From positions 3,465,501 to 3,529,500 of the forward strand of contig NZ_CP009048.1 in assembly GCF_000746525.1 (NCBI RefSeq): a stretch of DNA of 64,000 nt, written 5' to 3'. A model generated the notes under the pieces. It saw only the letters and a program-made list of their open reading frames with translations. It was not told the origin of the DNA and searched no databases. Each line of letters starts with the position of its first letter. Positions within the stretch are counted from its first letter, which is position 1. Source of the DNA: Pseudomonas alkylphenolica (lineage in GTDB: Bacteria > Pseudomonadota > Gammaproteobacteria > Pseudomonadales > Pseudomonadaceae). The translations under genes were made by a program, and so were the position numbers. Positions 1 to 11,514 of this stretch are shown in pieces.

Positions 1-2492
1 GAGGCAGTGACGGTGCCCTGCTTGATCGAGCTGGCCAGGCGCAGGATGTCGTCCCAGTGGGCGCGGACATGCTTGATGTTCAGGGTACCGCCAACCATTG
101 GGCGCAATGTCGGGTAGTCCTGGACGCTATTCGGAACATACAGCTTGGTTTCGCCGAGGTCGCGGATGCGCGGTGCGAAGCGGAAGCCCAGCAGGTGCAT
201 CAAGGCGAAGACGTGATCGGTGAAGCCAGCCGTGTCGGTGTAGTGCTCCTCAATCCGTAGGTCGGACTCGTGGTACAGCAAGCCGTCGAGCACATAGGTG
301 GAATCGCGCACGCCGACATTCACCACGCGGGTGCTGAACGGTGCGTACTGGTCGGAGATATGGGTGTAGAACAGCCGCCCCGGCTCGCTGCCGTACTTCG
401 GGTTGACGTGCCCGGTGCTTTCGCCCCGACCGCCCGCCCGGAAGCGCTGGCCATCGGAAGAAGAGGTCGTGCCGTCGCCCCAGTGAGCGGCGAAGGTATG
501 ACGGTACTGGTGGTTGACCAGCTCGGCTAGGGCCGCCGAGTAGGTTTCGTCTCGGATGTGCCAGGCTTGCAGCCAGGACAGCTTGGCGTAGGTCAGGCCG
601 GGGCTCGACTCGGCCATCTTGGTCAGCCCGAGGTTGATCGCATCGCCCAGGATCGCTGACAGCAGCAATGTCCGGTCTTTGGCCTCGGCACCGTCCTTCA
701 GGTGGGTGAAGTGGCGGCTGAAGCCCGTCCAGTCGTCCACGTCCATCAGCAGTTCGGTGATCTTGATGCGCGGCAGCAACTGGCTGGTCTGGTCGATCAG
801 CGCCTGCGCGGTATTGGGCACCGCGGAATCCAGTGGGGTGATCTTCAGCCCTGACTCGGTGAGGATGGCATCGGGCAGCTCGTTGTCCTTGGCCAGGCGG
901 GTGACGGTGGCCAGCTGCTCGTCCAGCAGCTGCAAGCGCTCTTCCAGGTACTGGTTGCTGTTCGGGTTGATCGCCAGGGGCAGAGCCTGCGCATGCTTGA
1001 GCGCGGCGAACCTCTCTGCCGGCAGCAGGTAGTCGTCGAAGTCGCGGAACTGCCGCGAGCCCTTGACCCAGATGTCGCCGGAGCGCAGCGCGTTCTTCAG
1101 CTCTGACAGGGCGCAGATTTCGTAGAAGCGCCGGTCGAGGCCTTCCGGGGTTATCACTAGCGGCCTCCAGCGCGGCTTGATGAAGGCGGTGGGCGCATCG
1201 GCCGGCACCTTGCGCAGGTTGTCGGCGTTCATCTCGCGCAGGGTCTGCACGGCCGCCAGCACGCCTTGCGCAGCCGGGGCGGCGCGCAGTTCCAGCACCT
1301 CCAACAAGGCCGGCGTATAGCGGCGCAGGGTGGCGAAGTTCTCGCCAACCAGGTGCAGATGGTCGAAGCCCTCCGGCCGGGCCAGCAGCTCGGCCTCGCT
1401 GACGCTCTCGGTGAACTCGTCCCAGGGAATCACCGCCTCGATGGCGGCGTAGGGATCGCTGCCGCTTTCCTTGGCCTCCAGCAGGGCCTGGCCGATCTTG
1501 GAGTACAGGCGCACCTTGTCGTTGATCGCCTTGCCTTGCTTCTGGAACTGCTGCTGATGCTTGTGCTTCGCGCCGCTGAACAGCTTGACCAGGATGCGGT
1601 CGTGCAGATCGACCAGCTCATCAATCACGGTCGCCGTACTCTCCAGCACCACGGCGGCCAGGGTCGCGTAGCGCCGCTGCGGCTCGAACTTACCGAGGTC
1701 TTTGGGCGTCATCTGCCCACCCTCGCGGGCCAGCTTGAGCAGGCGGTTCTGGTGGATGTGCCGGCCCAGAGCTTCGGGCAAATCCACCAGCTGAAATGTC
1801 TTCAGCCGCTCGATGTGTTCGAGCATGTGCCGGGAGTTCGGTTTTAGTGGGGCCTGCCGCAACCAGGTCAACCAGGTGATGCTGCTGCCGGCCTTGAGCT
1901 TCAACAGCTCGTCCAGCTTGGCCCGATGCGAGTCCGTGAGTGGTTCGACCAGGGCGCGGTAGACCCGGCGATTGGCCCGCGCAATGGCTTCCGAGCAGGC
2001 CCGGTCAATCACGCTCAGCGCCGGCAGGATGCGCCGCTTCTGCCGCAGACTCTCCAGCGCCTGGCCGGCCAGCAGCAACCCCTTGTCGGTCTGCTGGGCC
2101 AACTCGGTCAGCTCGCGCACCAGGGCGCGGAAGTCGGACAGGCCGAACGGGGCCAGTTGTAGGTAGGTGCGCAGTTCCTGGGCGTGCTCGCGGCGAGTCA
2201 CGTCGCGTTCGCCGTATTTCGCCCAACTCGTTGGGTCGACCTGAACTTGCTTGGCCACCCACTGGATGACCGGCTCGGGCAACTCGCTGTCGCTGCCCAG
2301 CGCATAGCCTGGATATCGCAGCAGGCTGAGCTGCACCGCGAAGCCCAGGCGGTTGGCGTCGCCGCGCCGCTGGCGGATCAGCGACAGGTCGGAGTCGTTG
2401 AAGGTGTAGTAGCGGATCAGGTCATCCTGGCTTTCCGGCAACGCGAGCAGGGTATCCCGCTCCGTAGCCGAGAGGATCAAGCGACGCGGCAT
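1..2492 (-). CDS. tnpA: Tn3-family transposase TnpA (C-terminus cut by window edge)
   Basis: Cointegrate-forming DDE transposase of the Tn3 family. It binds the 38-bp terminal repeats and joins them to target DNA. Reading leftward from the ATG at 2492, the protein begins [20 protein letters not shown] and stays open for about 830 residues to the window edge. The N-terminal DUF4158-type region and the long helical middle are recognisable, including a [20 protein letters not shown] segment. Full-length relatives are near 990 residues, so roughly 160 C-terminal residues and the left inverted repeat are missing from view. The gene starts only 3 nt after the tnpR stop, the Tn21-subfamily arrangement with both genes in the same direction. 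Assignment to the Tn21 subfamily rests on the tnpR sequence and the distal inverted repeat. Confidence 0.93.
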   Translation of the reverse strand, partial: MPRRLILSATERDTLLALPESQDDLIRYYTFNDSDLSLIRQRRGDANRLGFAVQLSLLRYPGYALGSDSELPEPVIQWVAKQVQVDPTSWAKYGERDVTRREHAQELRTYLQLAPFGLSDFRALVRELTELAQQTDKGLLLAGQALESLRQKRRILPALSVIDRACSEAIARANRRVYRALVEPLTDSHRAKLDELLKLKAGSSITWLTWLRQAPLKPNSRHMLEHIERLKTFQLVDLPEALGRHIHQNRLLKLAREGGQMTPKDLGKFEPQRRYATLAAVVLESTATVIDELVDLHDRILVKLFSGAKHKHQQQFQKQGKAINDKVRLYSKIGQALLEAKESGSDPYAAIEAVIPWDEFTESVSEAELLARPEGFDHLHLVGENFATLRRYTPALLEVLELRAAPAAQGVLAAVQTLREMNADNLRKVPADAPTAFIKPRWRPLVITPEGLDRRFYEICALSELKNALRSGDIWVKGSRQFRDFDDYLLPAERFAALKHAQALPLAINPNSNQYLEERLQLLDEQLATVTRLAKDNELPDAILTESGLKITPLDSAVPNTAQALIDQTSQLLPRIKITELLMDVDDWTGFSRHFTHLKDGAEAKDRTLLLSAILGDAINLGLTKMAESSPGLTYAKLSWLQAWHIRDETYSAALAELVNHQYRHTFAAHWGDGTTSSSDGQRFRAGGRGESTGHVNPKYGSEPGRLFYTHISDQYAPFSTRVVNVGVRDSTYVLDGLLYHESDLRIEEHYTDTAGFTDHVFALMHLLGFRFAPRIRDLGETKLYVPNSVQDYPTLRPMVGGTLNIKHVRAHWDDILRLASSIKQGTVTA

Positions 2493-2495
2493 GTA

Positions 2496-3101
2496 TCAAT
2501 CGTCCGTGCGTAGGTACTGGTAGAGAGTTTCCCGGCTGATGTTGAACTCGCGGGCAAGCTGCGCTTTGGGCTCTCCGACTGACGCCCGCTGACGCAGGGT
2601 AGCAGCCTGCTCGTCGGACAGGGCCTTCTTGCGGCCCCGGTACGCGCCGCGCTGCTTGGCCAGGGCGATGCCCTCCCGTTGCCGCTCACGGATCAGGGCG
2701 CGCTCGAACTCGGCGAAGGCCCCCATCACCGACAGCATCAGGTTGGCCATCGGCGAGTCATCGCCGGTGAACACCAGGCCCTCTTTCAGGAACTCGATAC
2801 GCACGCCGCGCTGGGTCAGCTTCTGCACCAGGCGTCGCAAGTCATCGAGGTTACGGGCCAGGCGATCCATGCTGTGCACCACAACGGTGTCGCCCTCGCG
2901 GACGAAGCCGAGCATGGCCTCCAGCTGGGGACGCTGGGTGTCCTTGCCCGAGGCTTTGTCGGTGAACAGCTTGCCGACCTCGACTTGCTCAAGTTGCCGC
3001 TCCGGATTCTGATCGTAACTGCTGACCCGGACATAACCGATGCGTTGTCCCTGCAAGATGCCTCCATGGGCTGTAGGGCTTACGTTGGTTTTTGGTTCCA
3101 T
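2496..3101 (-). CDS. tnpR: Tn21-type serine resolvase TnpR
   Basis: Small serine recombinase that resolves transposition cointegrates at the res site just upstream of its own gene. The resolvase fold starts at GQRIGYVRVSS, and the first serine of that motif is the catalytic nucleophile. The helix segment MLSVMGAFAEFERALIRERQ and a C-terminal helix-turn-helix (AREFNISRETLYQYLRTD) follow. The start at 3101 gives 201 residues. An in-frame start at 3161 would add 20 residues not typical of the family. The sequence is close to Tn21/Tn501 resolvases. Upstream, the res region is interrupted after about 105 bp by the mer transposon, so autoregulation of tnpR and resolution of the outer element are probably impaired. 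Confidence 0.93.
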   Translation of the reverse strand: MEPKTNVSPTAHGGILQGQRIGYVRVSSYDQNPERQLEQVEVGKLFTDKASGKDTQRPQLEAMLGFVREGDTVVVHSMDRLARNLDDLRRLVQKLTQRGVRIEFLKEGLVFTGDDSPMANLMLSVMGAFAEFERALIRERQREGIALAKQRGAYRGRKKALSDEQAATLRQRASVGEPKAQLAREFNISRETLYQYLRTDD

Positions 3102-3207
3102 TGCGCCCGAAGCCTTGAATTTGTCAGGCTGAAATCTATGACCTTGGCAAGCATGTGTCAAAGAATGTGAAAGCGGACTCTATTCTGACGGCGCGGTGCG
3201 GCCTTGC
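3102..3207. promoter_or_regulatory. tnpR-proximal half of the outer transposon's res site, interrupted
   Basis: This 106-bp stretch between tnpR and the mer transposon holds resolvase-site-like words such as TGTCAGGCTGAAAT, TGTCAAAGAATGTGA and TATTCTGACG. By position it should contain res subsites II and III, which lie closest to tnpR in the Tn21 group. It ends in CTTGC (3203-3207), the left copy of the 5-bp target duplication made by the mer transposon. Subsite assignment is inference. Confidence 0.6.
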
Positions 3208-3232
3208 TGTCACTTTCAGAAGGCGACAGCAC
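3208..3232 (+). repeat. Left 25-bp terminal inverted repeat (IRi) of the mer transposon
   Basis: The sequence starts TGTCACTTTCAGAAGGCGAC and mirrors the right repeat at 11633-11657 with a few mismatches. It is preceded immediately by the target duplication CTTGC. Further words resembling the repeat follow to about 3290 (GTCGACCGCACGG, TTTTCTGACG), consistent with the extra TniA-binding repeats found at Tn402-family ends. Confidence 0.92.
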
Positions 3233-3271
3233 GAAATATCAAAAGTCGACCGCACGGTCTTTTCTGACGTT

Positions 3272-3309
3272 GGAGTCGCCTCAGAAAACGGAAAATAAAG
3301 CACGCTAAG
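3272..3309 (+). repeat. Fossil 38-bp Tn21-type inverted repeat beside merR
   Basis: The 38 bases begin GGAGTCGCCTCAGAAAACGG and end AAAGCACGCTAAG, which matches the mer-side terminal repeat of Tn21 closely. The outer GG end faces left and the inner CTAAG end faces merR, as in Tn21 itself. It no longer delimits an active element, because it sits inside the tni-type transposon. It marks where a mer module from a Tn21-like transposon was captured, as described for Tn5053. Confidence 0.85.
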
Positions 3310-3325
3310 GCGTAGTTCCCTCGGG

Positions 3326-3760
3326 CTACACCGCGTCCGCACTGCGCGGTTCTTTCTTCCCTTGCAGTGACGCAATCAGCGGGCAGGAAACGTTCCCCTT
3401 CCGCGCATGGCAGGCGCACACCAAATCAGACAGCACGGCCTCCATGCGCGCCAGGTCAGCCATCCTCTCGCGCACGTCCTTGAGCTTGTGCTCGGCCAGG
3501 CTGCTGGCTTCCTCGCAATGGGTGCCATCCTCCAGCCGCAGCAGCTCGGCGATCTCATCCAGGCTGAAGCCCAACCGCTGGGCTGATTTCACGAAGCGCA
3601 CCCGCGTTACATCCGTCTCGCCATAGCGGCGAATGCTGCCGTAAGGCTTGTCCGGTTCCGGGAGCAAGCCCTTGCGCTGATAGAACCGGATGGTCTCCAC
3701 ATTGACCCCGGCCGTCCTGGCGAAAACGCCAATGGTCAGGTTCTCCAAATTGTTTTCCAT
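3326..3760 (-). CDS. merR: Mercuric resistance regulator MerR
   Basis: Dimeric MerR-family activator-repressor of the mer operon. It holds the operator in a distorted inactive state and untwists it when Hg(II) binds. The 144 residues comprise an N-terminal winged helix ([20 protein letters not shown], then [11 protein letters not shown]), a dimerisation helix and the mercury-binding cysteines: one in the GTHCEEAS segment and two in the C-terminal [12 protein letters not shown] loop. It is transcribed leftward, away from merT, sharing the operator-promoter at 3766-3796. It lies between that promoter and the fossil 38-bp inverted repeat, the standard mer-module layout. All metal-binding residues are present and the length is normal, so it should be functional. 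Confidence 0.97.
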   Translation of the reverse strand: MENNLENLTIGVFARTAGVNVETIRFYQRKGLLPEPDKPYGSIRRYGETDVTRVRFVKSAQRLGFSLDEIAELLRLEDGTHCEEASSLAEHKLKDVRERMADLARMEAVLSDLVCACHARKGNVSCPLIASLQGKKEPRSADAV

Positions 3761-3765
3761 ATCGC

Positions 3766-3796
3766 TTGACTCCGTACATAACTACGGAAGTAAGCT
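3766..3796 (+). promoter_or_regulatory. mer operator-promoter (PmerT) with 19-bp spacer
   Basis: A -35 box TTGACT (3766-3771) and a -10 box TAAGCT (3791-3796) are separated by 19 bp, the over-long spacing typical of MerR-regulated promoters. Between them lies the MerR dyad, TCCGTACataactACGGAAG. The divergent merR promoter overlaps this site. Confidence 0.92.
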
Positions 3797-3831
3797 TAAG
3801 CTATCCAATTCAGATTCGAAAGGACAAACGT

Positions 3832-4182
3832 ATGTCTGAACCTCAAAACGGGCGCGGCGCGCTCTTCACTGGCGGGCTGGCCGCCATCCTCGCCTCGGCT
3901 TGCTGCCTCGGGCCGCTGGTTCTGATCGCCTTGGGGTTCAGCGGCGCTTGGATCGGCAACTTGACGGTGTTGGAACCCTATCGCCCCATCTTTATCGGCG
4001 TGGCGCTGGTGGCGTTGTTCTTCGCCTGGCGGCGCATCTACCGGCCGTCAGCCGCCTGCAAACCGGGTGAGGTTTGCGCGATTCCCCAAGTGCGAGCTAC
4101 TTACAAGCTCATTTTCTGGGGCGTGGCCGTGCTGGTTTTGGTCGCGCTCGGATTTCCCTACGTCGTGCCATTTTTCTATTGA
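3832..4182 (+). CDS. merT: Mercuric ion transporter MerT
   Basis: Inner-membrane protein of 116 residues that accepts Hg(II) from periplasmic MerP and carries it to the cytoplasm for reduction. Three hydrophobic segments are visible. The vicinal cysteines in the first (ILASACCLGPL) and the cytoplasmic pair in RPSAACKPGEVCAIP are the family's Hg-relay residues. The start at 3832 was chosen because it directly follows the mer promoter and yields the MSEPQNGRGA terminus typical of the family. An upstream in-frame ATG at 3766 falls inside the promoter. It is the first gene of the merTPFADE operon, 15 nt before merP. Confidence 0.96.
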   Translation: MSEPQNGRGALFTGGLAAILASACCLGPLVLIALGFSGAWIGNLTVLEPYRPIFIGVALVALFFAWRRIYRPSAACKPGEVCAIPQVRATYKLIFWGVAVLVLVALGFPYVVPFFY

Positions 4183-4197
4183 TCACAGGAGTTCACC

Positions 4198-6364
<2,167 letters not shown>

Positions 6365-6380
6365 AAAAAGGAGGTTTTCA

Positions 6381-6746
6381 ATGAGCGCCTACACCGTGTC
6401 CCGGCTGGCCCTTGATGCCGGGGTGAGCGTGCATATCGTGCGCGACTACCTGCTGCGCGGATTGCTGCGTCCGGTGGCGTGCACCCCGGGCGGCTATGGC
6501 CTGTTCGATGATGCCGCCTTGCAACGGCTGTGCTTCGTGCGGGCGGCCTTCGAGGCGGGCATCGGCCTGGACGCGCTGGCGCGGCTGTGCCGGGCGCTGG
6601 ATGCTGCGGACGGCGATGAAGCGGCCGCGCAGCTTGCCGTTCTGCGCCAGTTCGTCGAGCGTCGGCGCGAAGCGTTGGCCGATCTGGAGGTGCAGTTGGC
6701 CACCATGCCGACCGAGCCGGCACAGCACGCGGAGAGTCTGCCATGA
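6381..6746 (+). CDS. merD: mer operon co-regulator MerD
   Basis: MerR-family protein of 121 residues that binds the mer operator and is thought to displace the MerR activator, switching the operon off after mercury is cleared. The N-terminal winged helix is clear ([24 protein letters not shown]). The C-terminal half is a helical dimerisation region without the MerR mercury-binding cysteine set. It follows merA with a strong AAAAAGGAGG ribosome binding site and overlaps merE by 4 nt. Confidence 0.93.
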   Translation: MSAYTVSRLALDAGVSVHIVRDYLLRGLLRPVACTPGGYGLFDDAALQRLCFVRAAFEAGIGLDALARLCRALDAADGDEAAAQLAVLRQFVERRREALADLEVQLATMPTEPAQHAESLP

Positions 6747-6979
6747 ACAGCCCCGAGCGCTTGCCGTCCGAGACGCACAAACCGATCACCGGCTACCTGT
6801 GGGGCGCGCTGGCCGTGCTCACCTGTCCCTGCCATTTGCCGATTCTCGCCATTGTGCTGGCCGGCACGACGGCCGGCGCGTTCATCGGAGAGTACTGGGG
6901 TATCGCAGCCCTCACGCTGACCGGTTTGTTCGTCCTGTCTGTGACACGACTGCTGCGGGCCTTCAAAGATCGATCATGA
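6743..6979 (+). CDS. merE: Mercury transporter MerE
   Basis: Small inner-membrane protein (78 residues) implicated in uptake of inorganic and methyl mercury. Two hydrophobic helices are visible and the first carries the cysteine pair of the family ([17 protein letters not shown]). The start codon overlaps the merD stop (ATGA). It is the last gene of the operon. The region from 6980 to the tniR stop at 7032 holds no further gene and marks the junction between the mer and tni modules. Confidence 0.93.
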   Translation: MNSPERLPSETHKPITGYLWGALAVLTCPCHLPILAIVLAGTTAGAFIGEYWGIAALTLTGLFVLSVTRLLRAFKDRS

Positions 6980-7031
6980 GCGCTTCCCATTGAGACAAAC
7001 CACGCTGTCGCTACGTTGCCTCATGCCGGCA

Positions 7032-7646
7032 TCAAATTCGGCTGAGTAGCTTCTCGCCATCTGGACGTAGCTCACCCTTGGGTGAAACATGCCGATACAG
7101 GGTCTGCCGCGTGACGCCAAGTTCCTGGCACAGGTCGCCGACCTTGGTCTCTGGCTGACCCATTGCCGCCATCGCCAGCCGCAGCTTGGCGGCGGTCATC
7201 TTGAACGGCCGGCCGCCTTTCCGCCCGCGCGCGCGGGCCGAGGCTAGGCCGGCAATCGTGCGCTCCGCGATCAACTCGCGCTCGAACTCGGCCAGGGCGG
7301 CGAAGATGCCAAAGACCAGCTTGCCGGCGGCGGTCGTGGTGTCGATGGCCGCGCCGTGCCCGGTTAATACCTTCAAGCCGATGCCGCGCCCAGTCAGGTC
7401 GTGCACGGTGTTGATGAGATGTCGCAGGTCGCGTCCGAGCCGATCCAGTTTCCACACGACCAGTGTGTCGCCAGTTCGCAACGCCTTCAGGCAGCTCGTC
7501 AAGCCGGGCCGATCCTCGCGCATGCCGGATGCCTGGTCCTCGTAAAGATGTACTGGATCGACCCCGGCGGCAATCAGCGCGTCGCGCTGCAAATCGGTAG
7601 CCTGGGAGCCGTCCGCCTTCGATACCCGCATGTAGCCTATCAGCAT
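7032..7646 (-). CDS. tniR: Transposon resolvase TniR (TniC)
   Basis: Serine recombinase of 204 residues that resolves cointegrates formed by TniABQ. The nucleophile lies in the N-terminal motif MLIGYMRVSKADGSQ. The conserved KLDRLGRDLRHLIN and FAALAEFERELIAERT segments and a C-terminal helix-turn-helix (VGDLCQELGVTRQTLYRHV) complete the resolvase. It is the first gene of the leftward tni side and lies beside its recombination site at 7654-7683. Confidence 0.94.
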   Translation of the reverse strand: MLIGYMRVSKADGSQATDLQRDALIAAGVDPVHLYEDQASGMREDRPGLTSCLKALRTGDTLVVWKLDRLGRDLRHLINTVHDLTGRGIGLKVLTGHGAAIDTTTAAGKLVFGIFAALAEFERELIAERTIAGLASARARGRKGGRPFKMTAAKLRLAMAAMGQPETKVGDLCQELGVTRQTLYRHVSPKGELRPDGEKLLSRI

Positions 7647-7653
7647 GTCGTAC

Positions 7654-7683
7654 CTGTCACATATACGTTCGATTATGTGACAG
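7654..7683. promoter_or_regulatory. Resolvase-binding palindrome in the tni res site
   Basis: A perfect 10-bp inverted repeat, CTGTCACATA and TATGTGACAG, separated by 10 bases, lies just upstream of tniR. Its position between tniR and tniQ is that of the TniR res site in Tn5053-type elements. A further TTTGTCACTTAACCCGTCAC word at 7714-7733 may be another subsite. It probably also controls tniR transcription. Confidence 0.75.
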
Positions 7684-7733
7684 TGTGCGCCGGAAAGTTC
7701 TGGTCGTCAAAATTTGTCACTTAACCCGTCACT

Positions 7734-8924
7734 CTATCTAAGACATGCAAAGGGTCCATCAGGCTCGTAATGTGACAGAAATTCCGGAGGGATGCCTTCC
7801 TTTGCAAAGGTGGCGCGCAACTGTTCCTGGGAAGCGGGGTCGCGCCGACCATAGGAAGCCAACGCGAACAGCGAGCGAGCCGTCTCGGGGTTGTGCCGCG
7901 CTTCAATGATCGCCTCATTGATAGCCTGGACCGCCCGTTGCCAGTGATCGACGGGTTCGGGCTTCGGCGTTTTCGCCGACAGGCCACTGGTGAAACCGGT
8001 TTGGGGTTCGGACCAGAACAGCTTTGCATGCTCGCCCGGCGGGCTTATATCCCTCACCTCAATCAAGCTGATTGCCGTTGCCGCCGCCTCCAGCATCTGC
8101 AACCGTACTGCCGGGTTCAGGGTTTCATACGGTCGCCACAGACTTTGCCCAGCACGCAGCGGATGCCCGCAGCCTTCCCAGACTTGGCGGAGATACCCCG
8201 CGCAGGTTCCGCACGTCGAAAGCGGGGTGTTCAGCTCATCGAGCAGCGTGCGTAGTAGCCGAAACCACAATCCAGCGTGGATGCGTCGGCGCGGCAGCTC
8301 CACATGGCCGGTCGTCAGTGCCTGCCAGGTGCGCCGGTCCATCACCGCAATCGCGTCGCTGGCGGTGCGCGGCGCAGTGTCGGCGTTCTCCCAGCCGAGA
8401 AACCGCCCAGGCACGCCCCAATAGGATTCCAGCCAGCAGCCATGCAGCGGGCAGCTCAGCATCAGGGGCAGCTTCCATGCAAGCAGTACGGCTTGGTTTG
8501 CCGGGTCGTTCAGACAGAGCGGGCAGGCGCGATGTATCGGCTGGCTGGGCAGCCAGGCACGCCAGCTCGTGATGGATCGCGTCCTACGGCGGAGTTTCGG
8601 CAGCAGCACCGAGAGCTGGAACGCATAGGTTTCCAATGCGTCTGGAATCTGATCATCAAGGCTGTCCAGTAGCCAAGGCACCCAGCCGGCGAAACTCATG
8701 CAACGCAGCCGGTCCGGCTCGATGCCGCTCCGCTGGGAGAGCATCGCCAGCAGCGCCAGTGGTGGCGCGGTGTCCAGGTCATCAACCTGGCCGTGACCAA
8801 GATCGTGCTCCAGCAGCTCGGACACCTCCATGTGATAGCAAAGGGCCACGCGGTTGAGCCACGAAGACAAGGCTTCGCCTTCCCTGGGAGCCGGATGCAG
8901 TGGCCAGTGTGGCGCTGGCTTCAC
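7734..8924 (-). CDS. tniQ: Transposition protein TniQ
   Basis: Protein of 396 residues with an N-terminal TniQ domain, needed with TniA and TniB for Tn5053-family transposition and target choice. The start MKPAPHWPLHPAPREGEALSS, with the conserved PREGEALSSWLNRVA motif, is diagnostic. Zinc-binding CPLC and CGTC pairs lie in the middle (HRACPLCLNDPAN and STCGTCAGYL). Relatives act as target-site adaptors in Tn7-like and CRISPR-associated transposons. The gene start overlaps the tniB end by 4 nt. Confidence 0.93.
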   Translation of the reverse strand: MKPAPHWPLHPAPREGEALSSWLNRVALCYHMEVSELLEHDLGHGQVDDLDTAPPLALLAMLSQRSGIEPDRLRCMSFAGWVPWLLDSLDDQIPDALETYAFQLSVLLPKLRRRTRSITSWRAWLPSQPIHRACPLCLNDPANQAVLLAWKLPLMLSCPLHGCWLESYWGVPGRFLGWENADTAPRTASDAIAVMDRRTWQALTTGHVELPRRRIHAGLWFRLLRTLLDELNTPLSTCGTCAGYLRQVWEGCGHPLRAGQSLWRPYETLNPAVRLQMLEAAATAISLIEVRDISPPGEHAKLFWSEPQTGFTSGLSAKTPKPEPVDHWQRAVQAINEAIIEARHNPETARSLFALASYGRRDPASQEQLRATFAKEGIPPEFLSHYEPDGPFACLR

Positions 8925-9838
8925 ATCAGTTCCCGCTCGAATTGCCGCCGCCGCTCGCTGGGACCGGTGTAATCGGCCATGCTGAGCGTGCGATGGTTGA
9001 TCGCTTCCTCACCGCTCTCCACGGCAGCGACGGCCGCCGCCATCAACAGGTGCGCCAGCTCGCCGATGGTGCCCTCGCTGCGCGTGAGCAGGTAGCGGGC
9101 CATATCCAGCGTGGCAATCGACGAGGGTCGCCGCAGCGGGAGTGAAGCCGCGAAGCTGGCCAGCAGTGAGCAGCAATCGTCGTTGGCCTCCCACACCGGC
9201 AGCATCATCGGCTCGAAGCGGTTTTCCAACTGGTCGTCCGAGCGGATCGCCAAGTAGGCATCGCGTGTGCCGACCCCGACCAGCGGGATGCGCAGCTCGT
9301 TGCCGAGGAAACGCAACAGATTGAGGAATTCCCGGCGGTTGACGCTGTTGCCGGCCAGGACGTTGTGCAACTCGTCGATCACCAGCATGCGCACGCCGAC
9401 CTTGCGCAGCAGTGCCAGCGCCAATTGCTCCATTTCCGGCAGCCGTGGGCGCGGGCGCAATGGCGCGCCCATCGCGGCAAGTAGCGCGATGTAGAAGCGG
9501 ATCACCGACGGCTCGGACGGCATCTGCACAACCAACACTGGGATGTGCTCCTGGTCGGCGTCGGAGCTGGCCGGATGGGTGCGGCGGAATTTCTCGACGA
9601 TCATCGACTTGCCGTTGTTGGTTGGACCGACCAACAGCAGGTTGGGCATGCGTTGTTTGTTCGGCCACGCATACAGGGCTTCCAGCCGATTCAGCGCCTC
9701 GACTGCTCGCGGATAGCCGATCCAGCGGTCAGCGCGAAGGCGATGGATGCGTTCGTCCGCCGGAAGACGGGCCAAGCCCTGGGCCACCGGCATCAGGTGG
9801 GACAAGTCGATGATGGGATATTCTTCCACGGCTACCAC
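8921..9838 (-). CDS. tniB: Transposition ATPase TniB
   Basis: AAA+ ATPase of 305 residues, the target-selection partner of TniA and a relative of MuB and TnsC. The Walker A motif is LLLVGPTNNGKSM and the Walker B region is VRMLVIDELHNVLAG; an arginine-containing sensor follows in VGVGTRDAYLAIRSDDQLENRF. It overlaps the tniA 3' end by a few bases and tniQ by 4 nt, so tniA-tniB-tniQ form one leftward operon. Confidence 0.94.
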   Translation of the reverse strand: MVAVEEYPIIDLSHLMPVAQGLARLPADERIHRLRADRWIGYPRAVEALNRLEALYAWPNKQRMPNLLLVGPTNNGKSMIVEKFRRTHPASSDADQEHIPVLVVQMPSEPSVIRFYIALLAAMGAPLRPRPRLPEMEQLALALLRKVGVRMLVIDELHNVLAGNSVNRREFLNLLRFLGNELRIPLVGVGTRDAYLAIRSDDQLENRFEPMMLPVWEANDDCCSLLASFAASLPLRRPSSIATLDMARYLLTRSEGTIGELAHLLMAAAVAAVESGEEAINHRTLSMADYTGPSERRRQFERELM

Positions 9839-11514
9839 TCCTCAATCTGGTCGAACGGTTTGGCAGGTGGCTGGTTGTCTGCCTGCGGGTCAGCCATGTC
9901 CGCGTCCGGTGGTGGCGTGGTTTTGAAAAGAACTGCCGTTGCCTTGAGATGCTGGCGTCGATCCGCGTCGCGCCGCGCCTTGCGCGTAGCTTTCTGCGCG
10001 GTGGACACGATTTCGCGCATCTGGCCGATCATGCGAAACAGCGCCGACTCATCCACCTGTTCGCGCCCTTGCTGCCGCAATTTCGCCAGCGCCTGTCGTT
10101 GTTCCCAGAGGGTGACAGCCGGGTGCGACAAGGTGCGGTATGGAATTTCCAGATAGTGCTGCCCCTCCGGCTCCAGCACCCAAATGCGGCTGATGTCGCG
10201 CGGGTCGCGCCGGATCAGGAACGCAGGCAAGCGGTCGCGCCGAGCTATCCACGGCTTGAGCGCATCGGCGTAGTAATGGATGTGGTCGATGACGAAGCCG
10301 GTGCGGGTCAGCGTGCGGCGGATGATGGGCAGAAAATCGACCAGAAAAGCCGTGGTGCGAGTGATGACGGTTGGCACGCCGGTCCGCGCGATAGCTTCGG
10401 CCCAGCGCGCTGCCGGCGGCTGGAGCAGGCCGTTGTGCACGGAGCCGTGGTAGGTGCCGACCGCCAATGTGAGCCAGCGCTCCAGCTCACGCAGCGTCAG
10501 GGCGGCCTTGTTTTCGGAATCGTAGTCGCCGCGCTGGTCAGGGTTGGAGAAGGTCGTCCCTGGCAATTCGTCGTGGATCATCTGCATCGCCGTGCCGATG
10601 ATCCGTTCCACGATGCCGCCGTAGTGCGGCTGCCCGAGCGGGCGATAGTCAAGCCGGATGCCATGCTGCTCGCAGCCTCGGCGTAGCGCTTCGCTCTTGA
10701 ACTCGGCCGCGTTGTCCAGGTAGAGCAGCCTGGGCTTGCCGCTCATCGGCCACTCCATTTCTATGTTCAGACCCTCCAGCCAGGGACGCTTGTCGCAGGC
10801 GACATGCACAAGGCACAGGCCGACCGAAACAGATGACGGCGCTTCCAGCGTGACGACCATGCCGAGCACGCAGCGGGTAAACACGTCGATGGCGATGGTC
10901 AGATACGGACGGCCAATCGGTTGCCGGTCGCGCTCGTCCACCACGATCAAGTCGATGACCGTGTGATCAATCTGCACTTGTTCCAGTGGCGCGGTCACGG
11001 CGGGAGGCTCACCACCGACACCTTGCAGGCTGCGGGACGCATCCTGACCTTCCCGGCGGCGAGTGGCCTTGAGCGGATCGAGGCCGGCGATCCGCAGAGC
11101 CACGGTGTTGCGCGCCGGCGCCCGCAGCTTTTGCGCTTTGCAAGCCTGCGCGACCTCGCGGTGGAACGCTGCCAGGCTACGCTTCTGCTTGGTCAGGAAG
11201 CGCTTTTGCAGCAACTCGCGGATGATGCGCTCAACTGATTCCGGCAAGCGTCCCTTGCCTTTTCCGCCGCCGGATCGGCTGCGAGCCAGGTCCGTCACAA
11301 GCCCAGCACCTTGCCGGGCACGGCGGATTAGGACATACACCTGCCGCCTGGACAGGCCAAGCGCGTGAGCAGCGGCATCGGCGGCTTCATGCCCGACCAC
11401 ATCAAGCGCTGCCAGCGGCCCGATGATTTCCGCCCGTTGCCGGGCCTGCGCCCAAGCCGCATCGGGCAGGGTGGCCACGCCTTGCTCGGCAATCAATGAT
11501 GTGTCTGACGCCAT
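9832..11514 (-). CDS. tniA: DDE transposase TniA
   Basis: Catalytic transposase of the Tn402/Tn5053 family (560 residues), with an integrase-like core. The first catalytic Asp is in LEQVQIDHTVIDLIV, the second in RLLYLDNAAEFKSE and the Glu in YGGIVERIIGTAMQ, spaced as in DD(35)E enzymes. N-terminal helix-turn-helix DNA-binding regions precede the core and a Mu-type beta-barrel region follows. The start at 11514 (MASDTSLIAEQG) is the family's usual N-terminus. An in-frame ATG at 11607 would run into the terminal repeats. It reads inward from the right end of the transposon. Confidence 0.94.
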   Translation of the reverse strand: MASDTSLIAEQGVATLPDAAWAQARQRAEIIGPLAALDVVGHEAADAAAHALGLSRRQVYVLIRRARQGAGLVTDLARSRSGGGKGKGRLPESVERIIRELLQKRFLTKQKRSLAAFHREVAQACKAQKLRAPARNTVALRIAGLDPLKATRRREGQDASRSLQGVGGEPPAVTAPLEQVQIDHTVIDLIVVDERDRQPIGRPYLTIAIDVFTRCVLGMVVTLEAPSSVSVGLCLVHVACDKRPWLEGLNIEMEWPMSGKPRLLYLDNAAEFKSEALRRGCEQHGIRLDYRPLGQPHYGGIVERIIGTAMQMIHDELPGTTFSNPDQRGDYDSENKAALTLRELERWLTLAVGTYHGSVHNGLLQPPAARWAEAIARTGVPTVITRTTAFLVDFLPIIRRTLTRTGFVIDHIHYYADALKPWIARRDRLPAFLIRRDPRDISRIWVLEPEGQHYLEIPYRTLSHPAVTLWEQRQALAKLRQQGREQVDESALFRMIGQMREIVSTAQKATRKARRDADRRQHLKATAVLFKTTPPPDADMADPQADNQPPAKPFDQIEEW

